A stretch of 64,000 nucleotides of DNA from positions 1 through 64,000 of the forward strand of contig CAWEKO010000003.1 of the NCBI GenBank assembly GCA_963809715.1, read 5' to 3'. Under the pieces are notes generated by a model, which saw only the letters and a list, made by a program, of their open reading frames with translations, did no database searches and was not told the DNA's origin. The translations under genes were made by a program, and so were the position numbers. This DNA comes from Bog-473 sp963809715. GTDB lineage: Bacteria > Actinomycetota > Acidimicrobiia > Acidimicrobiales > RAAP-2. Numbering within the stretch: the first letter of the stretch is position 1; each line of letters opens with the position of its first letter. Shown here piece after piece: positions 10,136 through 19,409 of this stretch.

Positions 10136-11654
10136 ATGCCCGATGCTCCCCACGCCGCCACCGAGACGGCCAGCCTGCTGGGCGAGGATTTCCTCGCCGG
10201 TGTGGCCACCTCGGGCTATCAGATCGAGGGCGGCTTCAACGGCGACGGCGAGCCGCACAACAACTGGTGGGGCTGGGAGGCCTCGGGCCGGGCCGAGCGC
10301 TCGGGCTTGGCCTGTGATTTCTGGCGCCACCCGACCGAAGCACTCGACCGGGCCGCCGCTCTGGGCTGCAACGCCTTTCGCCTCTCGGTGGAGTGGGCGC
10401 GGCTCGAGCCCCGGCGCGGCGAGTTCGATCAGGGCGCGCTGGAGCGCTACGCCGAGATCCTCTCTCTCTGCAACGAACGCGGGCTCGCTCCCATGGTCAC
10501 GCTGCTCCACTTCAGCCATCCGTGGTGGCTGGGCGAGGAGTTCTGGCTCCGCCCGGGCTCGCCCGACGTCTTCGTGCGTCACGTCGAGCGCGTCGTCCCC
10601 GCCCTCGCGCCCTACTGCCGGCACTGGGTGACGATCAACGAGCCCAACATCATGACGCTGATGGGCTGGATCCAAGGCGACTGCCCGCCCGGGCGCCGCA
10701 TGGCGGCGGCCGACGCCTACTGCGTCCTCGACAACCTGCTGGCCGGGCACGTCCTGGCGGCCGACGCCGTCAGCGCCGTCCAACCCGGGGCGGCGGTGAC
10801 CATGAACACCAGCTCGTCGTCCGTGTACGAGCACGACCGCATGCTGACCGACCTCCTCTCCTTGCGCGCCGTCGGCATCGAGGGGGGTGAGGTCGATCGC
10901 TACATCGACGAGCGCCGTGCCCTGCATGACGCCGCGTTCCCGCCGCGCCACGTCGGGGAGGCGGGCATCCGCCGGTTCTTCGCCGCCATCTGTCCCTACG
11001 GGGCAGAGAACGGAGGCGGGTCAGGGGCGCGTCTGGCGGCGTCTGCGCCACCTCACCCGCCGGAGCTCCCCGCGGCGGGTGGTCGACGCCGTGCACGCCT
11101 CGTCGCGCCCCCACCCCCTCGACGCCGTTTCCTTCGACTGGTACGACCCCGTGGCCAGTCACGCTCTGCGTCGTCCGCCCCGGCGCACCGCCTCCGGCTC
11201 GCTCGACTGGTCGTTCGGACGGGCCATCTGGGACGTGGAGTCCAACCCCACCGGCCTGCGCGCCTGGTGCGCCACCGAGTCGGGACTACGGCCGGGGCTC
11301 CCGCTCTGGGTGGTCGAGAACGGGATGGCCACCCAGGTGCGCGACGGGACCGTGGTCCCTCGCGACGACGGGATGGACCGGCCCCGCTACGTACGTGAGC
11401 ACTTCGGGGCCGTGGCGGACAGCGTGGCCGCCGGCGTGCCGGTGCAGGCCTACCTCCACTGGTCGCTGGTGGACAACTACGAGTGGGGCACCTACGCACC
11501 GCGCTTCGGGCTCTTCGGCATGGACCGGAGCGACCCGGCCGCGCCGCGTTGGCTCGACACCGATACCCAGGGCGACGACGCGGCAGGCGAGTACGCCCGC
11601 GTGCTGGCCGGTTTGCGGGCCGGCGACCGCTCGGTGCTCGACCGGCCCGACTGA
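10136..11654 (+). pseudogene. Glycoside hydrolase family 1 beta-glycosidase, one frameshift
   Basis: This would be a retaining beta-glucosidase-type enzyme of about 506 residues. The N-terminal half holds FLAGVATSGYQIEGGFNGDG and the acid/base motif TINEPN. The frame changes by one base near 11005-11030, and the second half continues in the next frame with the nucleophile motif VVENGM, VQAYLHWSLVDNYEWG and PRFGLFGMDR. Both catalytic glutamates are thus present but in different frames, so the gene as read is broken. A single indel in a G-rich run could equally be a sequencing error. Confidence 0.85.
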
Positions 11655-11658
11655 GGGC

Positions 11659-12309
11659 TCAGTCCGGCGCCTCCTCGCCGCTCGCACTCGTCGGCGCCGG
11701 CCCCTCCATCTCTCGCCGAGCCCGGCGGAGGTGGCGGATGACGAGGACGACGATGACCACGAGGATGAGGCCGAGCAGAATGTCCGAGGCGATGCCGGTG
11801 GCCTTCTCGACGCGCTGGCCGACGAAGTAGCCGAGCAAGACGTAGAGGAGGCTCCAACACAGTCCACCGGCCGCGTTGGCCGGGAGGAAGATGCGGTACG
11901 GCATGGCGGAGAGGCCGGACAGCCCGGGTATGACGGCGCGCAGAAAGGCGGAGAAGCGACCGACGAAGACGGCTGTCGCCCCGCGTCGACGTAACTGGGC
12001 CAATGCGGTGTCGATGCCACGCTGGCGCTTGCGCAACGGCCCGAGACTCAGGAGCTGGCGGCCCCACCGTTCGCCGACGAAGTAGCCCACCGAGTCGCCG
12101 ACGATGGCACACACGACCACGGTGGCCGTGATCCCCGCCAGCGTCACGCCGCCCTTGGAGGCCAGCACCCCTCCGAGGATGGCCGCCGTCTCGCCCGGGA
12201 AGACGAAGCCGAGCATGACCGCAGCCTCGGCGAACACGAGGAGGCCCACCAGGGCGTAGGCCTCCCATCCGCTCAGCGTGAGCAGCGGTTGGAGGATCCT
12301 GTCGATCAC
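11659..12309 (-). CDS. DedA family membrane protein
   Basis: 216 residues, GTG start at 12309. Conserved DedA features are present: an N-terminal re-entrant segment with FVFPGETAAILGGVLA, then GDSVGYFVGERWGRQLL, and FVGRFSAFLRAVIPGLSGLSAMPYRIFL with the conserved Arg and Gly-Pro-rich patch. DedA proteins are inner-membrane phospholipid scramblases or transporters tied to membrane homeostasis. The acidic tail after residue 200 is not conserved. It converges with the GH1 gene (stops 4 bp apart). Confidence 0.88.
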   Translation of the reverse strand: MIDRILQPLLTLSGWEAYALVGLLVFAEAAVMLGFVFPGETAAILGGVLASKGGVTLAGITATVVVCAIVGDSVGYFVGERWGRQLLSLGPLRKRQRGIDTALAQLRRRGATAVFVGRFSAFLRAVIPGLSGLSAMPYRIFLPANAAGGLCWSLLYVLLGYFVGQRVEKATGIASDILLGLILVVIVVLVIRHLRRARREMEGPAPTSASGEEAPD

Positions 12310-12382
12310 GGTGCTGCGACGACCCGGTCACGGCTTCTGGCCGCGCCGTCGCGGACGCCGGCGATCGGCCGCACGGCGCTGC

Positions 12383-13498
12383 TCAGTTGACGGCGCGTAG
12401 CGTGACCTCGCGCGGGGTGAGCTGGCGCCACCGGTTCACCGCTCGGTCCATGAATTCCTCGCCTCGGGTCAGGTGGGTGAGGATGTCTGCCTGGCCCTGG
12501 GGCCGGGCCAGCATCCAGCTGTGACCTCCGGGTACCCACACCACGGGCGAGCGCGCAATGGTGGCGAACTCGAGCGCCGTGTGCCCCGGCGTGATGCGGT
12601 CGAAGCACCCCCACTCGTTGAGGATGGGGATCTCCTGCGCGACCAGGGTACGGACCTGGCTGCGCTGGTCCAGTGACATGAGCATGCTGCCCACGGGCAT
12701 GGTCTGGCCCAAGGTGCGGATGTTCTGGCGCATATCGGGCAGTACCGCCCGCACCGTCGAGTAGAGGCGTCCGATGGCCAGATCGGGGAGGTCGAAGACG
12801 ACCGCGCTGATCATGTCGACCATGGGTGCGACGTCGGGCAGGATCGGCGAGAGCAGGGTCGGGATGATGCCGCTGCGGTCCTTCCAGGCCGGGGTGCTGA
12901 CCCCGTCGCGGTAGATCAGCCCGATGGTGCGCCGTGGGTGGTCGTGGGCGAACTGAACGGCCACCGCGCCGCCCATGGAGTGCCCCAAGAGGATCGCCGG
13001 TCCCGCGTCGACCTTGTGCACGATGGCCATGACCTGGTTGGCCAGGTTCTCGATGGAGACGTCCTGCCACTCGAGCGGATCGCTCCCTCCGAAGCCCGGC
13101 AGGCTGGGGTTGATGACCCGCCAGCCGAGCTGCTCGGCCAGCCGGGCACTCTCCCGCCAGTACATGCCGCCCCCGGCAAAGAAGCCGTGGATGTTGACCG
13201 CCCAGATCGGTGGCGATCCCGGGCCGTCGGGGCCGTGTGCGTTGACATTGTCGGACACGGCGAAGCGCAGGCGGTGACCGTCCACCATGATGGAACTCGG
13301 GACCATGCGGATGGTCGGGCTCTTGCGGATCTTGCGGGTGTACTGATCGCGCACGACGCCCAGGCCGAGCGGGGCGTGACCCGCATCGACCAGGGCGACC
13401 GGAGACGGTCCGTCGGAGGGTCCGACGATGGCACCGGAGATCTGCAGCTCGTCGTCGGACGGGGGCTCCGCTTTCGACCTGAACCACCGAACCGCCAT
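12383..13498 (-). CDS. Alpha/beta hydrolase
   Basis: 371 residues. A specific N-terminal region (about 1-95) precedes an alpha/beta hydrolase fold with IHGFFAGGGMYWRES (oxyanion region), the nucleophile elbow GHSMGG, and a late His in VVWVPGGHSWML. The acidic member is probably within LNEWGCFD or nearby. Such enzymes cleave esters, lactones or C-C bonds, and the substrate is not evident. The ATG at 13498 faces the divergent amidohydrolase gene at 13644, leaving about 145 bp for two promoters. Confidence 0.75.
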   Translation of the reverse strand: MAVRWFRSKAEPPSDDELQISGAIVGPSDGPSPVALVDAGHAPLGLGVVRDQYTRKIRKSPTIRMVPSSIMVDGHRLRFAVSDNVNAHGPDGPGSPPIWAVNIHGFFAGGGMYWRESARLAEQLGWRVINPSLPGFGGSDPLEWQDVSIENLANQVMAIVHKVDAGPAILLGHSMGGAVAVQFAHDHPRRTIGLIYRDGVSTPAWKDRSGIIPTLLSPILPDVAPMVDMISAVVFDLPDLAIGRLYSTVRAVLPDMRQNIRTLGQTMPVGSMLMSLDQRSQVRTLVAQEIPILNEWGCFDRITPGHTALEFATIARSPVVWVPGGHSWMLARPQGQADILTHLTRGEEFMDRAVNRWRQLTPREVTLRAVN

Positions 13499-13643
13499 CC
13501 CGACACTCCAGTCCCGCGCCGGATCGGCGCGTCGTTCTCCCAGCCGGCAGACAGAACCGGTCCCAAAGCCACCGTACCTGACCCAACCCGCCGATCTGCA
13601 ACTGCGGCGTGCACGATGCCGCCCGGGCTGCGACGATGGTGCC

Positions 13644-15311
13644 ATGAGCGCGGACATCGTGATTCGTGGGGGGACCGTCATCGACGGCACAGGATCGGCC
13701 GGGCGGCCGGCCGACGTGGCCATCACCGGCGGGCGCATCAGCGCCGTGGGCGACGGCCTCGAGGGTGCGCGTGTGCTCGACGCCGGCGGGCAGGTGGTCA
13801 GTCCCGGTTTCATCGACATCCACACCCACTACGACGCACAGGTGTTCTGGGACCCCGACCTGACCCCTTCGTCCTTCCACGGCGTCACCACGGTGATCGC
13901 CGGCAACTGCGGGTTCTCCATCGCCCCCATCCGTCCCGACGGGGTGGCGCTCCTCGCCCGCACCCTCCAGCACGTGGAGGACATGAGCTTCGACACGCTC
14001 TCGGTGGGCGTGCCCTGGGACGAGTTCGAAACGTTCCCGCAGTACCTCGACGCCGTCACCGAGCGGGGTCCTGCCCTGAACTACGGCTGCTACGTCGGAC
14101 ATACGGCGGTGCGCCTCTACGTGATGGGTGAAGCGGCCTACGAGCGGGCGGCCACCGACGAGGAGATCGGCCGCATGCAGGCCGTGGTGGCCGAGGCCAT
14201 GGCCGGCGGTGCCGCCGGCTTCGCCTCGAGCGCGTCGCCCACCCACAACGGCGACGGCGGTCGCCCCGTGCCGTCACGCGTGGCCGACCTGGCCGAGCTA
14301 CGCGCCTTGCTCCAACCGGTCAAGCAGTCCGGGCGCGGTGTCGTCGCCTTGCTCCCCGGCGGCGTCTTCTCCAACCAGGAGGTGTTCGCGCTCCAGCGTG
14401 AGATCGGCCGCCCGTTCACCTGGACGGCGTTGCTCACCGTCAAGGGCTACCCGTACCACGAGAAGGTGGTGGCCGAGCACGACGCGGCGTGGTCGGACGG
14501 GGTGCAGGTGTGGCCTCAGGTGTCGTGTCGCCCGCTCGTGTTCCAGATGAACCTCTCCGAGCCCTTCACCTTGAACATGCGGCCGACCTTCGCCGCCCTC
14601 ATGGACAAGTCCAAGGACGAGCGGCTGGCCGCGTACCGTGACCCGGCCTGGCGCGCCACAGCGTGGGAGGACGTGAGCGGCAAGGCGGGCGGCTTCCCGC
14701 TTAACTGGGCCAACATTTCGGTGGCCGAGTCGCGTAGCCATCCCGACCTGGCCGACCGCCCCGTGCAGGTTCTGGCCGACGAGCGCGGCTGCACGCCGCT
14801 CGACGTCATGCTCGACGTGTCGCTCGACGACAATCTCGAGGCCCGCTTCTGGTCGGTGCTGGCCAACGACGACCCTGAGGGCATCGCCTGGCTGTTGCCC
14901 CGCGACAACGTGCTGCTGGGCCTGGCCGATTCGGGTGCCCACGTGTCCCAGCTCTGTGACGCCTGTTTCTCCACCGACCTGCTGGGCAACTGGGTGCGTG
15001 AGAAGGGTGTCATGCCGTTGGAGCGGGCCATCCACAAGCTGACCGGCGAGCCGGCCGGGGTCTACGGGTTGTCCGACCGGGGGACGATCGCGGAGGGCCA
15101 GGCCGCCGACGTCTGCGTCTTCGACCCCGAGACCGTGGCGCCCGGCCCGTTGCGCCGGCTGCGTGACTTCCCGGCCGACGGCGAGCGCCTCACTGCCGAC
15201 GCACCGGTGGGCATGACGCACACGCTGGTGAACGGCGTGCCCATCCGGGTGGACGGAGCACCTTCGGAGGAAGGTCTGGCCCAACGCCCCGGGGTGGTGC
15301 TGCGCGGCTGA
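13644..15311 (+). CDS. N-acyl-D-amino-acid deacylase-like amidohydrolase
   Basis: 555 residues of the amidohydrolase superfamily, D-aminoacylase group. Metal-binding signatures are visible: SPGFIDIHTHYDAQVFWD, the NCGFSIAP loop, and the late DSGAHVSQ with the catalytic Asp. These enzymes deacylate N-acyl-D-amino acids or hydrolyse related cyclic amides. The start at 13644 (MSADIVIRGGTVIDGTG) coincides with the conserved N-terminal strand. In actinobacteria this subgroup often sits near catabolic genes with unknown substrate, so the function is stated at family level. Confidence 0.83.
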   Translation: MSADIVIRGGTVIDGTGSAGRPADVAITGGRISAVGDGLEGARVLDAGGQVVSPGFIDIHTHYDAQVFWDPDLTPSSFHGVTTVIAGNCGFSIAPIRPDGVALLARTLQHVEDMSFDTLSVGVPWDEFETFPQYLDAVTERGPALNYGCYVGHTAVRLYVMGEAAYERAATDEEIGRMQAVVAEAMAGGAAGFASSASPTHNGDGGRPVPSRVADLAELRALLQPVKQSGRGVVALLPGGVFSNQEVFALQREIGRPFTWTALLTVKGYPYHEKVVAEHDAAWSDGVQVWPQVSCRPLVFQMNLSEPFTLNMRPTFAALMDKSKDERLAAYRDPAWRATAWEDVSGKAGGFPLNWANISVAESRSHPDLADRPVQVLADERGCTPLDVMLDVSLDDNLEARFWSVLANDDPEGIAWLLPRDNVLLGLADSGAHVSQLCDACFSTDLLGNWVREKGVMPLERAIHKLTGEPAGVYGLSDRGTIAEGQAADVCVFDPETVAPGPLRRLRDFPADGERLTADAPVGMTHTLVNGVPIRVDGAPSEEGLAQRPGVVLRG

Positions 15312-15353
15312 CTGGTGCGGCAGAACGCGACAAATAGATGAGTTGGGTGAGTT

Positions 15354-15374
15354 GGCCTACCCCAATGGGGGTCC
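15354..15374. repeat. Left-end hairpin of the tnpB element
   Basis: ACCCC (15359-15363) pairs with GGGGT (15368-15372) around an AATG loop. An outer GG/CC pair is separated by a three-base bulge on the 5' side. A bulged stem of this size is what TnpA recognises at IS605-group left ends. Confidence 0.45.
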
Positions 15375-15408
15375 ATCGCTCGTCACACCCCTTGGACATC
15401 ATGGATGC

Positions 15409-16821
15409 ATGACTGAGCGGTACACGACCAGGGCGATTGTCCTCAACCTAGACTTGTCTCGCTCCCAGGAGAGATTGACCTACTCCTACACCGGAGCCAG
15501 GCGCTTCTCCTACAACTGGGTTATAGGCGTCGTGCGTGAGAATCTCGAGACCCGATCGGCAGAGCGGGCAGAGGGTGTGAACACGGATGAACTGACTCCG
15601 GCGCTCTCGTGGTCGGCGTACAGCCTCAACAAGGCGTTCAACGCGGTGAAAGAGGATGTGGCGCCCTGGTGGCGCGAAGTCTCAATGCACGCCTTGCGTT
15701 CGGGAATTGCCGATGCGGCGACCGCCTTGGCCCACTTCAACGATTCCCAAAAGGGAACCCGAACGGGCCGGCGGATCGCCTTCCCCGGCTTCAAATCCCG
15801 CAGCCGGTCCGTTCCGTCCGTGAGCTTCGTCGAGATCAACCACCAGCTGTCGTGGTTCCACCCAGACCGCCATCACGTCAGGCTCATGCTGCCGCGGTAC
15901 AGTCCTGACACCGATGTTCGGAGAAAGTCGGCCGACCTCGCCTGGATCCACACCACCGAGTCCACCCGTCGCATCTATAACTTGGTCGGGCAGGGTCGGG
16001 CCCGGATCCAAAAGGTCACGATTTCCCAACGTGGCGGCCGATGGCAGGCCTCGTTCTCCATGCGATATTTGGCGGGCTTGCCGGTTCGGAAACCGCTGGC
16101 GCGTTCGGTCCGCCAGGGTGGCATCGTAGGCCTCGATGCTGGACTTACCCACCTCGCCACGCTCGACCAGGTAGTCAACGGCCTCACTGACGAGGCTGGA
16201 CACATCGTCAATACCAGGGTTTTTGAGAACCAGCTAAAGCGGCTGGCAAAGCTGAACCGGGCCTGGTCTCGAAGCCAGAAAGGATCGAAAAACCGGTCCA
16301 AACTCCGCCAACGTCGGGCCCGCCTGCACGGGCGGATCACCAAGACCAGGGCTCTGGCCTTGCATCGCGTGACCAACGTCCTGGTGGACTGCTTCGATGC
16401 TGTGGCCATCGAGGACCTTGCGTTGGCGGCGATGTCGAACCACAAGCTCCACCTTGGTCGGAGCCTGGCCGATGCCAGCCTCGGTGAGCTGCGGCGCCAG
16501 CTCGCCTACAAGTGTGCGGACCGGGGCACCACTCTCCTTATGGTGGACCGGTTCTATCCGTCATCGAAGACTTGTTCGCGCTGTGGAGAAGTGAAAGCCA
16601 AGCTCGCTCTCAGCACCAAGGTCTTCGACTGTGGGAGCTGCGGAACGTCCCTTAATCGAGACGTCAATGCAGCGCGCAACATCGCCCAGGAGGGAGCACG
16701 GCTCTTCTCTGGGTCGTCCGTTGAGACTTACGTCGCGGGGCTACGACCCGAGACGCGAAACGCTGACCCGAGGTCATACAAGACCGGCGGAGCTCGTGCT
16801 CCGACGGCAGCGACCGCCTGA
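15409..16821 (+). CDS. tnpB: TnpB RNA-guided nuclease of an IS200/IS605-group element
   Basis: 470 residues. TnpB proteins are RNA-guided DNA nucleases related to Cas12 that help the element persist. The RuvC-like centre looks complete: Asp in GIVGLDAGLTHLATL, Glu in DAVAIEDLALAAM and Asp in SLNRDVNAARNIA. A four-Cys zinc ribbon (CSRCGEVK, CGSCG) lies between the last two. The N-terminal half carries the basic RNA/DNA-binding region. The ATG at 15409 precedes MTERYTTRAIVLNLDLS. The 3' part of the gene probably doubles as guide RNA. The reading frame is intact, unlike several neighbours. Confidence 0.92.
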   Translation: MTERYTTRAIVLNLDLSRSQERLTYSYTGARRFSYNWVIGVVRENLETRSAERAEGVNTDELTPALSWSAYSLNKAFNAVKEDVAPWWREVSMHALRSGIADAATALAHFNDSQKGTRTGRRIAFPGFKSRSRSVPSVSFVEINHQLSWFHPDRHHVRLMLPRYSPDTDVRRKSADLAWIHTTESTRRIYNLVGQGRARIQKVTISQRGGRWQASFSMRYLAGLPVRKPLARSVRQGGIVGLDAGLTHLATLDQVVNGLTDEAGHIVNTRVFENQLKRLAKLNRAWSRSQKGSKNRSKLRQRRARLHGRITKTRALALHRVTNVLVDCFDAVAIEDLALAAMSNHKLHLGRSLADASLGELRRQLAYKCADRGTTLLMVDRFYPSSKTCSRCGEVKAKLALSTKVFDCGSCGTSLNRDVNAARNIAQEGARLFSGSSVETYVAGLRPETRNADPRSYKTGGARAPTAATA

Positions 16822-16945
16822 GGGCAGAACCAAGCGGCACTGGCGCCCGTGTGCGCCTGTGTGTGGGACTTGGACGGGGCGCTGGCAACGGTGCCCGGTT
16901 GGTGGATGATGAGAGCTGTTAGCCCCGCTTTCGGGGAACTTCGCC
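16700..16945 (+). ncRNA. Predicted omega RNA (TnpB guide scaffold) overlapping the tnpB 3' end
   Basis: In this group the guide RNA comes from the tnpB 3' end and runs to the right end of the element, with the guide copied from the flanking DNA. About 140 bp of structured non-coding sequence follow the stop at 16821 and end in the bulged hairpin at 16918-16939. Boundaries are inferred from the family, not measured. Confidence 0.4.
16918..16939. repeat. Right-end hairpin of the tnpB element
   Basis: CCCCG (16923-16927) pairs with CGGGG (16932-16936) around CTTT. Outer GTT (16918-16920) pairs with AAC (16937-16939), with a two-base AG bulge on the 5' side. This is the expected shape of an IS605-type right end. 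It could also terminate the guide transcript. Confidence 0.5.
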
Positions 16946-16962
16946 TCCGTCGTTTGCCGTAC

Positions 16963-17763
16963 TTAGGTGACGTCGCGGCGGAACGTCGTGAAGTAGCCGA
17001 TCGTCAGGGGGACGAGCCCCCAGAGCAGCATCACGAGCCCGCCTTGCCACCACGAGAGCAAGCGCGACGTGGCGTCTTGCGCATTGCCGAATCCACGGGC
17101 GATGTCGCCGGCCAGTGCGCCGCCGGCGCCGTTGGGGAGCCAGTTCAGGTTGTACCCGAAGATGGCCCGGGCCAGCCCGACCAGGATCTGCTCGAGGATG
17201 AACGTGCTCCCGATGGTGAGGAGGATGCCGGCTACCTGGTTCTTGACCAGCGTGCCGAAGCCGAGCCCGAAGAGGCCGAGCATGACCGTGGCCGCCAGCA
17301 GGCCGGGGAGCACCGCCCCGAGCTGATCGAAGATCTGCGATGCCGACCCACCCAGCGCGGCGTTCCAGGGCAACCCGATCGCGGCCACGGTGGCCAGGGA
17401 GAGGACCACCATGAAGACCGACCACAGTGCAACGACGACAACCTTGGCGGCGATGACCTTGGTCCGGATCGGCACGAGGATCAGCGATGTCGTGATGGTC
17501 TTGTTCCGGTACTCGGTCGTGATGCACAAGACGCCGAGAATCGGCGCCAGGACCTGCATCGTTCCGTAGCCCGCGCCGAGCAGCATCCGGCGCTGGTGCA
17601 GAGTCTGAGGGAAGTTCAACGCGTGGCCCGGATCTCCGTTGGCCGCGAGGGCGAAGACACCGAGGCAACCCAAGACCGTCAGGGGGAGGGCGAGAGCCCA
17701 GGTCACCCAGACCCCGGGCATGGAACGCATCTTGAGGAGCTCGGCGCGCAGGGCGTACTTCAC
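16963..17763 (-). CDS. ABC-2 type transporter permease
   Basis: 266 residues with six predicted membrane helices. It begins with a short cytoplasmic MKYALRAELLKMRSMPG, the typical entry of ABC-2 permeases, and has a conserved ITTEYRNKTITTSL segment between helices two and three. It would form the export channel for the ATPase encoded just upstream. The GTG start at 17763 overlaps the ATPase stop (GTGA), indicating translational coupling. The substrate is unknown; this small permease type exports drugs, lantibiotics or lipids. Confidence 0.87.
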   Translation of the reverse strand: MKYALRAELLKMRSMPGVWVTWALALPLTVLGCLGVFALAANGDPGHALNFPQTLHQRRMLLGAGYGTMQVLAPILGVLCITTEYRNKTITTSLILVPIRTKVIAAKVVVVALWSVFMVVLSLATVAAIGLPWNAALGGSASQIFDQLGAVLPGLLAATVMLGLFGLGFGTLVKNQVAGILLTIGSTFILEQILVGLARAIFGYNLNWLPNGAGGALAGDIARGFGNAQDATSRLLSWWQGGLVMLLWGLVPLTIGYFTTFRRDVT

Positions 17764-18704
17764 AGCTGGTCCGCCACCTCTCCGAACCCGAGCCCCGCGG
17801 TCAGCGAGAGGAACACCGACTCGAGGTCGCCACCCTCTTGGGTGAGCTCGTACAGGATGATCTGGTTGGAGGCCAGGAGCGGGCCCACCTGTTCGGGCCG
17901 CACGCCGTCCATGGCCACCTCTTCAGCAGTCAGCCGGCGGAAGGCCACGTTGGCCTGGGTGAGAACGGCGCAGAGCCGGTCGGCCTCGGGTGTGCGGGCC
18001 CGCATGACCACGCCCGTCATGTTCGAGGTGATCTGGTCGAGCGTCCCCTGCGCCCGGAGCTCGCCGAAAGAGACGATGATGGCGTCGTCGATGGTCTGGG
18101 CCATCTCGGAGAGCAGGTGCGACGACACCAGCACGGTCCGGCCTTCGCCGGCCAGGTAGCGCATGAAGTCGCGTAGCCAGGCGATGCCCTGGGGATCGAG
18201 TCCGTTCGAAGGCTCGTCGAGAATGAGCACCGGCGGGTCGCCGATGAGGGCGGTGGCGAGCTCGAGTCGTTGGCGCATGCCCATGGAGAAGCCGCCGACC
18301 TTGCGCTTGGCGTCCCCGCTCAGCCCGACCAGTTCCAGCACCTCGTCGACCCGCTCGTCGTCGTGCCCGCCGGCCCGGGCGGCCATTCGGAGATGTGTGC
18401 GGGCCCGGCGGGCCGGGTGGAAGCTGGTCGCCTCCAGGACCGCGCCGACGGTGGACGACGGATTCTCCAGCTCGGCGTAGTTCCGGCCGCCGATGGTTGC
18501 GGTCCCGGCGGTGGGATGGACGAGTCCGAGCAGCATGCGCAGGGTGGTCGTCTTTCCCGAGCCGTTGGGACCGAGGAACCCGGTGACCCGCCCGGGCTGC
18601 ACGGTGAATGTCAGATGGTCGACGGCCTGGACCTGCCCGAAATGCTTGGTGATGCCGTTGAACTCGATGGGCAGGCCGGCACGCTGGGGTGTGCCGGCCG
18701 TCAT
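17760..18704 (-). CDS. ABC transporter ATP-binding protein
   Basis: 314 residues. Walker A is GPNGSGKTT, the signature is FSMGMRQRLE, Walker B is VLILDEPSNGLDP, and the switch His lies in VLVSSHLLSEM. The last ~90 residues form the C-terminal extension seen in ABC-2 drug or antibiotic exporters. The ATG at 18704 lies 9 nt after a TAGCGT box, so it is probably leaderless. It forms a two-gene operon with the permease. The KstR-like regulator gene lies next upstream in the same orientation. Confidence 0.93.
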   Translation of the reverse strand: MTAGTPQRAGLPIEFNGITKHFGQVQAVDHLTFTVQPGRVTGFLGPNGSGKTTTLRMLLGLVHPTAGTATIGGRNYAELENPSSTVGAVLEATSFHPARRARTHLRMAARAGGHDDERVDEVLELVGLSGDAKRKVGGFSMGMRQRLELATALIGDPPVLILDEPSNGLDPQGIAWLRDFMRYLAGEGRTVLVSSHLLSEMAQTIDDAIIVSFGELRAQGTLDQITSNMTGVVMRARTPEADRLCAVLTQANVAFRRLTAEEVAMDGVRPEQVGPLLASNQIILYELTQEGGDLESVFLSLTAGLGFGEVADQL

Positions 18705-18747
18705 CGGACTGCGACGCTAGCGCCGACTTCCCGGCTCGCGGCGGTCG

Positions 18748-19359
18748 TCAGGAGGCAGGCTGGCGCCGCTCGACCAGCTCTTCGGGCAGGAGCAGCCGCA
18801 CCGAGACGGCGAGCTCGTCGTAGACCCGGACCATCGTCGACCAGCCGTTGACCCACCCGACGAGGGCCGAGTACCACACGTGCCCGATCATGCGCGCCCG
18901 GTCGGCCATGTCCGGAATGTCGAACTCGCCCATGGCCCGGGCGATGATGCCCTCCATGAGGAAGGTGATCTGCTGCTGGCAGCCGACCGCGGCGGGGTCG
19001 GGGGACGAGAGCGAGGTGAAGACCGCGGCCACGAGCTTGGGTTGACGGCCCATGGCGCGGAACGCCCGGTCCAGCACGTCGAGCACGCGGTCGGCCGGGT
19101 GCAACCCGTCGGGCGGGTGCTGGCCGATCCGGGTGTCGAGCAGCTCGACCCAGTTGACGAGGGTGGCCGCGAGCAGGTGGTCCTTGCTGGTGAAGTAGCG
19201 GTAGACGGTGCCCATGGCGACGTCGGCGCGGGCAGCCACGTCTCGCATCTGCACCGCCTCGTAGCCGCCTTCGAGCCCCAACGCCATTGCGGCGTCGATC
19301 ACACGTTGCCGGCGGGCCTGCTGGGCGCGGGTGAGCGGGCGGGTCAGCGTCTGCTCCAT
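18748..19359 (-). CDS. TetR family regulator, KstR-like N-terminal domain
   Basis: 203 residues. The DNA-binding domain reads RRQRVIDAAMALGLEGGYEAVQMRDVAARADVAMGTVYRYF, quoted here as segments of one helix-turn-helix region at about residues 15-60. The wording QMRDVA...GTVYRYFTSKDHLL is close to KstR, the cholesterol-catabolism repressor of mycobacteria. The C-terminal domain would bind an acyl-CoA or other lipid ligand. TACCAT at 19371-19366 ends 6 nt before ATG 19359, which decides the start; the longer GTG start at 19383 would lie inside the promoter. It is a candidate regulator of the catabolic genes elsewhere in the window. Confidence 0.75.
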   Translation of the reverse strand: MEQTLTRPLTRAQQARRQRVIDAAMALGLEGGYEAVQMRDVAARADVAMGTVYRYFTSKDHLLAATLVNWVELLDTRIGQHPPDGLHPADRVLDVLDRAFRAMGRQPKLVAAVFTSLSSPDPAAVGCQQQITFLMEGIIARAMGEFDIPDMADRARMIGHVWYSALVGWVNGWSTMVRVYDELAVSVRLLLPEELVERRQPAS

Positions 19360-19409
19360 TCCGTCATGGTATCCGTCCCCCACCTGGGCCTTCGGGAGGC
19401 CTGCCGCTA

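Larger units (their letters stand above)
15340..16960 (+). mobile_element. Solitary tnpB insertion element (IS200/IS605 group, IS1341 type)
   Basis: One intact tnpB and no tnpA. It is bounded by small bulged hairpins that resemble the left and right ends of this group: GG-cct-ACCCC/GGGGT-CC at about 15354-15374 and GTT-ag-CCCCG/CGGGG-AAC at 16918-16939. Exact ends are not determined; the right end must lie before the ABC permease stop at 16963. Without TnpA in cis it would need help to move. Confidence 0.65.

Noticed and set aside
13644..15284. Several long minus-strand frames opposite the D-aminoacylase-like gene
   Set aside because: They follow the third-position GC pattern of the real gene and show no recognisable motif.
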